DNA of 21,783 bases from Phallusia fumigata (Eukaryota; Chordata; Ascidiacea; Phlebobranchia; Ascidiidae): assembly GCA_008931825.1 (NCBI GenBank), contig QXVZ01028565.1:1-21783 (forward strand), given 5' to 3'. Shown in pieces: positions 16,602 to 21,783 of this stretch. A model generated the notes under the pieces. The model did not search any database. It was given only the letters and a program-made list of their open reading frames with translations, and was not told the DNA's origin. Made by a program: the position numbers and the translations under genes. Positions within the stretch are counted from its first letter, which is position 1. The number at the start of each line of letters is the position of its first letter.

Positions 16602-16979
16602 TTAATAAATGTAAATATTCATCAACCAGATTGTGTATGACGAAGAATTCTTTGTACTTCACCTGTTTTTTTTTTCGCAAAAGAATGACAGAAGAAAGAG
16701 TTGTATTCTAGTGGAAGAGAACAGAACAGTGAACGCATAGAGGTGAGTTTTTGTTACTTTATCAGCATTGTATTGTATTTTTGTTGTCCCAACCTAATTA
16801 CTCCCAAACATATTCTTAAGCCCTCCATGGGGTCTATTTAGTTGACAATTTGGCAAAATGTATGTTTACATAAACATATCATACAAATTTAGTCGTGTTT
16901 ATTGACACAACATGTATTGTTTATCTACTGCATATTTGACTACTGATATTTATGGGTCCCCTTTCATGCTTTGTGCATC
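16602..16979 (+). other. Spacer with one possible exon (F, about 16690-16742)
   Basis: A T-rich tract at 16664-16675 precedes purine-rich sequence that ends ATAGAG before GTGAGTTTT, an excellent 5' splice site match at 16743. The likely 3' splice site is GACAG ending near 16691. Not repeated elsewhere in the window. The rest is featureless. Confidence 0.35.
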
Positions 16980-17345
16980 TGTACTGATGGTGCTGACTTA
17001 CTACAAGTCGTTTTGCCATGAAATGTTTAGTGGATTCAGATGAAACTTTCACAGGTGGTAGATATGGTCATGGTGTTTTGCCATCTCTCGTTTGACCCCA
17101 TAGCGTCAGTAGTTAACGTTTTGATGTTATTAAACGTTTTGCAAACTTACGCTGTGGCAAACACCACAAACGAAAAATTTCTCTGGTGATATGGATAAAA
17201 AGTGATAACAAAGTGAAGTTGGGTGGACTGTAAAGCACACAGTTGAATGAAACTACAGTCGGTGGGAAGTCAAGTTAGTCAGTACACACGTGGTTGCCTT
17301 GTGGCTCCTTCTGATAATTACCCTTTTAAACCGTTGTAGTTATCA
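16980..17345 (+). repeat. Dispersed repeat R2, copy 4
   Basis: Shares GCCATGAAATGTTTAGTGG, AAACTTTCACAGGTGGTAGA, GGCAAACACCACAAACGAAA and GTGGTTGCCTTGTGGCTCC with copies 1 and 3. Lacks the downstream roughly 120-bp subunits. Lies between the two E modules. Confidence 0.6.
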
Positions 17346-17480
17346 TCAATCACTTTACTATGACATTGAAATTACTCCCCTCGGCTCATAAAATCCTCCC
17401 CCTCCCCGGTTGGAACCCCCCGAGTTAATACATGAAACTTTACATTTTCAACAAACTTTGATTCTGTTATTTTGGTGCAG
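17346..17480. other. Short spacer before E module 2
   Basis: Contains a C-rich patch (TCCTCCCCCTCCCCGGTTGG near 17393-17412) that is unusual in this AT-rich window. The minus-strand frame covering it (17372-17632) has no recognisable motif and is not conserved in module 1. Confidence 0.35.
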
Positions 17481-17650
17481 AATTTCGTCAACACCCGTCT
17501 TCGAATTACCAGACAAAAATTACATAGAAGAAGACGACACAAAGAGAGGACAACAGGAGACGTGTTAGAAAAGGAATCAACTTTTTCGGTGAATTTCGGT
17601 AAATAGTCATGCGAAGACAGTTTAGTGTGCACATATCCTGTCTTCGCATG
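17481..17650 (+). repeat. E module 2 (exon-like 17481-17588, hairpin 17608-17650)
   Basis: The acceptor-like TTTTGGTGCAG ends at 17480. The block ends CTTTTTCG before GTGAATTTC. The hairpin has a perfect 13-bp stem, CATGCGAAGACAG / CTGTCTTCGCATG, and a 17-nt loop with GTGCAC at 17627-17632. It is unrelated in stem sequence to the A and B hairpins but presents the same hexamer. Confidence 0.7.
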
Positions 17651-18020
17651 TTGACATGTTTAAATGTGTTGGGAGCTAGGTAACATGTGACTGTGTAGTA
17701 CTGTTTCTTATATGTTTAGCAGGGGAAGAAACAGAAGCGGAGTAGGCGTGTTTTCATTTGCGATAGAATCAAGTTAGTTTTGCAGATATTTGTCCGAATG
17801 AGTATCAACAGCATTTAAACTTCGACATGAATTTACAAGAGGTTTTGACATGAATTCACAAGTGCGGATTCAAGATACAAATCAACGTCCACAGAAAGCT
17901 ACTGCTGGTTGTAAGTAAACAATGCAAACAAATAGTGATTTGCATATTGCAAATTTGCATTTTATTTTCATGTGATGTTTAAACGTGAATTAAATTTCGA
18001 TCTGGATAACGAGTTAACTT
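17651..18020. promoter_or_regulatory. Spacer with clustered octamer-like motifs
   Basis: ATTTGCAT occurs at 17938-17945 and 17953-17960, and ATGCAAAC (octamer-like, opposite sense) at 17922-17929. Octamers bind POU-domain factors in animals. Clustering within 40 bp could be an enhancer, but short AT-rich motifs arise by chance. Nothing else recognised here. Confidence 0.2.
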
Positions 18021-18025
18021 TAACA

Positions 18026-18230
18026 TGGGTGGTGGTGCAGAGTGCACGCTGACCGTCCCCCTTGTACGCCAATTACATTGCATGTCCTAAACACATTTTT
18101 TCAGTAACTGTGCATCACTGATAGCGGTATGCCTCGCTTTGTTATTTTTTCTTTAGAACATTCAACCAGCACTGACCACGGAAGACCACCACTGCTTGCA
18201 GGACTACTGGGGTTTAATACGGACAGCTGA
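18026..18230 (+). repeat. Unit A5 (hairpin 18026-18060, exon-like from 18157)
   Basis: GGT-g-CAG pairs with CTG-ACC around loop AGTGCACG (GTGCAC at 18042-18047), with one bulged G and an outer GGG/CCC. The acceptor-like TTTTCTTTAG ends at 18156. The block starts AACATTCAACCAGCACTG. No donor is certain. About 150 bp including the hairpin is repeated at 21631-21783. Confidence 0.6.
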
Positions 18231-18250
18231 CTAAAACGAAATGAACAAAA

Positions 18251-18345
18251 TTTACGTGGGTAAACAGGGTGTACACGGTTTTGTCTGCGAGATTTTCTGC
18301 GTTTTTGTCTGTGGTATGTTTTGGTTTCGGGAACTTCTTTTCAGG
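18251..18345 (+). repeat. Unit B20 (variant loop GTGTACAC, weak exon)
   Basis: The core reads AAACAGGGTGTACACGG. The insertion of TA converts GTGCAC into GTGTACAC (18269-18276), still a perfect palindrome. The acceptor position reads TTTGGTTTCG instead of TTTGTTTCAG. GGAACTTCTTTTCAG ends at a GTACCT donor-like site, leaving an exon of about 15 nt if used. Confidence 0.5.
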
Positions 18346-18589
18346 TACCTAACCCTATATATATTTGTGCTTTTGTGTGATTTTTAATCAACCTATTTGG
18401 CTAGATGCAGCTTGTCCTTGCGTGAGAGCGCACATGTTAGTCTTCGTAGTCATGTTCAAAATGATGATTAATTTTCTACCTTTAATTTTAGACTTGATGC
18501 CGTTGAATGTTTTTTCTTCATTTCGCATTGATAACATGCTATTCTATCGGGCGCACGACTACTTTTCTACTAACTGTCGTTATGGTATG
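18346..18589. other. Spacer before the minisatellite
   Basis: Unique AT-rich sequence. The open frame at 18365-18622 runs into the minisatellite and shows no domain. No unit core present. Confidence 0.35.
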
Positions 18590-21470
18590 TTATTACCGAT
18601 TGGTTGTGTATGTATGTGTTGATCTCGTATTGGTTGTGTATTTTGTGTTGTTCTCGTATTGGTTGTGTATTTTGTGTTGCTCTCGTATTGGTTGTGTACG
18701 GTTGCGTTGATCTCGTATTGGTTGTGTATGTATGTATTGTTCTCGTATTGGTTGTTTATTTTGTGTTGATCTCGTATTGGTTGTGTATGTATGTAATGAT
18801 GTCGTATTGGTTGTGTATGTCTTGCTTTGGTTCTGTTCGGTTGCGTTAATCTCGTATTGGTTGTGTATGTATATGTAGTTCTCGTATTGGTTGTGTATTT
18901 TGTGTTGTTCTCGCATTGGTTGTGTATGTATGTGTTGACCTCGTATTGATTGTGTATGTATATATGTAGTTCTCGTATTGGTTCTGTATTTTGTGTTGAT
19001 CTCGTATTGGTTGTGTATGTATATGTTGATTTCGTATTGGTTGTGTATTTTGCGTTAATCTGGTATTGGTTATGTATCTCTTGCTTTGGTTCTGTATTTT
19101 GTGTTGATCTCGTATTGGTTGTGTATGTATATCTTGTTCTCGTAATGGTTGTGTATGTATGTGTTGTTCTCGTAATGGTTGTGTATTTTGTGTTGATCTC
19201 TTATTGGTTGTGTATGTATATGTTGTTCTCGTGTTGATTGTGCATGTATGTGTTGTTCTCGTATTGGTTGTGTATTTTGTGTTGATCTCTTATTGGTTGT
19301 GTATGTATATGTTGTTCTCGTGTTGATTGTGCATGTATGTGTTGTTCTCGTATTGGTTGTGTATTTTGTGTTGTTCTCCTATTGGTTGTGTATGTATATG
19401 TTGTTCTCGTATTGATTGTGTATGTATATGTTGTTCTCGTATTGATTGTGTATGTATATGTTGTTCTCGTATTGGTTGTGTATTTGGTGTTGATCTCGTA
19501 TTGGTTGTGTATGTATATTTTGTTCTCGTATTGGTAGTGTATGTGTATGTTGTTCTCGTATTGGTAGTGTTATTTGTGTTGAACTCGTATTGGTTGTGTA
19601 TGTATATTTTGTTCTGGTATTGTGTATGTATATGTTGTTCTCGTATTGGTTGTGTATTTGGTGTTGATCTCATATTGGTTGTGTATGTATATGTTGTTCT
19701 CGTGTTGATTGTGCATGTATGTGTTGTTCTCGTATTGGTTGTGTATTTTGTGTTGTTCTGGTATTGGTTGTGTATGTATATGTTGTTCTCGTATTGGATG
19801 TGTATTTTTAGTTGTTCTCGTATTGGTTGTGTATCTATGTGTTGTTCTCGTATTGGTTGTGACTGTATGTGTTGACCTCGTTTTGATTGTGTATGTATAT
19901 GTTGATTTCGTATTGGTTGTGTATTTTGCGTTATTTTCGTATTGGTTGTGTATGTCTTTCTTTGGTTGTGTACGGTTGCGTTGATCTCGTATTGGTTGTA
20001 TATGTATATGAAGTGCTCGTATTGGTTGTGTATTTTGTGTTGATCTCGTATTGGTTGTGTATGTATATGAAGTGCTCGTATTGGTTGTGTATTTTGTGTT
20101 GATCTCGTATTGATTGTGCATATATATGTTGTTCTCGTTTTGGTTGTGTATTTTGTGTTGATCTCTTATTGGTTGTGTATGTATGTGTTATTCTCGTGTT
20201 GATTGTGCATGTATGTGTTGTTCTCGTATTGGTTCTGTATTTTGTGTTGATCTCGTATTGGTTGTGTATTTTGTTTTGATCTCGTATTGGTTGTGTATTT
20301 TGTGTTGATCTCGTATTGGTTGAGTATGTATATGTTGTTCTCGTATTGGTTGTGTATTTTGTGTTGTTCTCGTATTGGTTGTGTATTTTGAGTTGTTCTC
20401 GTATTGATTGTGACTGTATGTATTGATCTCGTATTGGTTGTGTATGTATATGTTGTTCTCGTATTGGTTGTGTATTTTGTGTTGATCTCGTATTGGTTGT
20501 GTATGTATATGTTGTTCTCATATTAATTGTGTATGTAAATGTTGTTCTCGTATTGGTTGTGTATTTGGTGTTGATCTCGTATTGGTTGTGTATGTATATG
20601 TTGTTCTCGTATTGGTTGTGTATTTTGTGTTGATCTCTTATTGGTTGTGTATTTTGTGTTGATCTCTCATTGGTTGTGTATTTGGTGTTGACCTCGTATT
20701 GGTTGTGTATGTATATGTTGTGTATTTGGTGTTGATCTCGTATTGGTTGTGTATGTATATGTTCTTCTCGTATTGGTTGTGTATGTATGTGTTGATCTCG
20801 AATTGGTTGTGTATTTTGTGTTGAACTCGTATTGCTCGTGTACGTATGTGTTGATTGTGTTCGGTTGCGTTACTCTCGTATTGGTTTTGTATGTATTGAT
20901 CTCGTATTGATTGTGTATGTATATGTTGATCTCGTATTGGTTGTGTATGTATGTGTTGATCTCGTATTGGTTGTGTATGTATGTGTTGATCTCGTATTGG
21001 TTTTGTATGTATATGTTGATCTCGTATTGGTTGTGTATTTTGTTTTGATCTCGTATTGGTTTTGTATGTATGTGTTGATCTCGTATTGGTTGTGTACGTA
21101 TGTGTTGACCTCGTATTGGTTGTGTATTTTGTGTTTATCTTGTATTAGTTGTATATGTCTTGGTTTGGTTGTGTTTGGTTGCGTTAATCTCGTATTGGCT
21201 GTGTATGTATGTGTTGATCTTGTATTGGTTGTGTATGTATATGTTGTTGTCGTATTGGTTGTGACTGTGTATGTTGTTCTTGTAGTGGTTGTGTATTTTG
21301 TGTTGTTCTCGTATTGGTTGTGTATCTATGTGTTGTTCTCGTATTAGTTGTGTATGTATATGTTGTTCTTGTATCGGTTGTGTATGTATGTGTTGATGTC
21401 GCATAGGTTGTGTGTGTATGTGTTGATCGCGTAGTGATTCTGTATGTATGTGTTGTTTCTCGCATTATGA
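18590..21470 (+). repeat. Minisatellite of alternating 29/30-bp monomers
   Basis: About 2.9 kb, close to 100 monomers, each starting CTCGTATTGGTTGTGTAT and ending either TTTGTGTTGAT (29 bp) or GTATATGTTGTT (30 bp). A rarer form carries CTTTGGTTCTGTTCGGTTGCG-like sequence (near 18812, 19078, 19952, 20850 and 21157), spaced irregularly. Because most monomers are near a multiple of three, long open frames appear on both strands. They are low-complexity by-products. The + strand is G/T-rich, the minus strand A/C-rich. Confidence 0.95.
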
Positions 21471-21540
21471 ATATATTTAAGAACATACTGGTTGTATATG
21501 TACATAGAGAAATTTCAACTTTATTCTTTATTGTTTGTAG

Positions 21541-21625
21541 CCAAGTATTACTGCCACGAAAAAAGAAGCAAAACACACTTCAATTCAGACCGACATTTAT
21601 TCAGATAAGTTTAAACCATTTTCGT
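21541..21625 (+). repeat. Exon-like block D2
   Basis: Follows TTATTGTTTGTAG (ending 21540) and reads CCAAGTATTACTGCCACG, matching D1 at 12455. A possible donor is CAGATAAG/TTTAAACC, which lacks GT, so splicing is doubtful. Confidence 0.4.
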
Positions 21626-21630
21626 TGTAT

Positions 21631-21783
21631 GTAATGATTACACGTAAATTAAGTTTCGATCTGGACAACTAATTAAATTTAACATGGGTGGTGGTACAGA
21701 GTGCACGCTGACCGCCCCCTTGTACGCCAATTGCATTGCTTGTCCTAAACAAATTTTTTTCAGTAACTGTGCATCACTAATAG
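21631..21783 (+). repeat. Unit A6 (hairpin 21685-21719, cut by the window end)
   Basis: Nearly repeats 17975-18122 (ACGTAAATTAAGTTTCGATC, then GTGGTACAGAGTGCACGCTG). GTGCAC at 21701-21706. The stem GGT-a-CAG / CTG-ACC has a bulged A where A5 has G. The unit continues past the window, so the array does too. Confidence 0.65.

Larger units (their letters stand above)
1..21783 (+). ncRNA. Candidate non-coding RNA locus made of tandem hairpin + exon-like units
   Basis: About 25 units with the same internal order lie on the + strand: GTGCAC-loop stem-loop, about 75-100 nt gap with a TCTCTGGTATG tract, acceptor-like TTTGTTTCAG, exon-like block, donor-like AAG/GTAATTA or CAG/GTATTT. No reading frame is kept across the exon-like blocks. 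Their lengths (for example 76, 99, 99, 111, 98, 121, 106, 111, 80, 107) vary modulo 3, so a protein product is unlikely. The hairpin is the best preserved part. Transposons and a minisatellite sit between and inside units. I infer a non-coding transcript with multiplied exons and hairpin-bearing introns. The alternative is an untranscribed satellite derived from such a gene. Promoter and ends lie outside the window or are not recognisable. Confidence 0.4.

Noticed and set aside
18593..21576. Long open frames on both strands (up to 196 codons) rich in YWLC or QPIREQH repeats
   Set aside because: They follow from a repeat period near a multiple of three with few stop triplets. They overlap each other on both strands and change frame with each 29-bp monomer. 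No gene signals.

Overview
The window is AT-rich eukaryotic DNA with no intact protein gene, tRNA or rRNA that I can recognise. It looks like an invertebrate intergenic or long non-coding region. Small hAT and Harbinger elements, a decayed Tx1/L1-like LINE and a large minisatellite in a compact AT-rich background would fit a tunicate such as Ciona, but that is a weak inference from general character. Two single-base N positions show it is a draft assembly.

The backbone is an array of short units, all on the + strand, running from base 1 to the last base. Each unit holds (i) a short stem-loop whose loop shows the self-complementary hexamer GTGCAC, (ii) a pyrimidine tract ending in a splice-acceptor-like TTTGTTTCAG, (iii) a 65-126 nt exon-like block, and (iv) a donor-like CAACAAG/GTAATTA. 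I call the commonest unit B (hairpin core AACCAGGGTGCACACTG, exon starting GAACTTTGG). A second kind, A, has core GAGTGCACGCT and an exon starting AACGTT. A units tend to head a run of B units: A1-B1, A2, A3-B2 onward, A4-B15 onward, A5-B20, A6. Minor exon-like kinds D, E and F occur near 12455, 16404, 16690, 17481 and 21541. The 16-mer ACCAGGGTGCACACTG is identical in 14 copies while flanking sequence has drifted. Stem changes are often compensated, and G.U pairs are tolerated only in the + strand sense. The best reading is a spliced or formerly spliced non-coding RNA locus, or a satellite derived from one, whose introns carry dozens of potentially kissing hairpins.

Layout: 1-460 A1/B1; 461-1183 plain intron-like DNA; 1184-1374 A2; 1475-2130 dispersed repeat R2; 2578-3834 A3 and B2-B5; 3872-5353 hAT MITE with a Harbinger element inside it; 5403-5617 B6; about 5672-9340 a decayed LINE inserted into a unit hairpin; 9342-11431 B7-B12 with two more MITE copies; 11440-11860 R2; 12022-13225 B13, D1, B14, A4; 13256-13898 and 14160-14932 two hAT-like elements with B15 between them; 14933-15370 R2; 15385-16263 B16-B19; 16404-17650 two E modules with long-stem hairpins around a further R2 copy; 18026-18345 A5/B20; 18590-21470 a 29/30-bp minisatellite; 21541-21783 D2 and the start of A6.

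The coding remnants are all transposon pseudogenes: a HARBI1-like DDE nuclease fragment on the minus strand, and frameshifted gag-like, endonuclease, reverse transcriptase and C-terminal pieces of the LINE on the plus strand. They are passengers. The unit array is the unexplained system.
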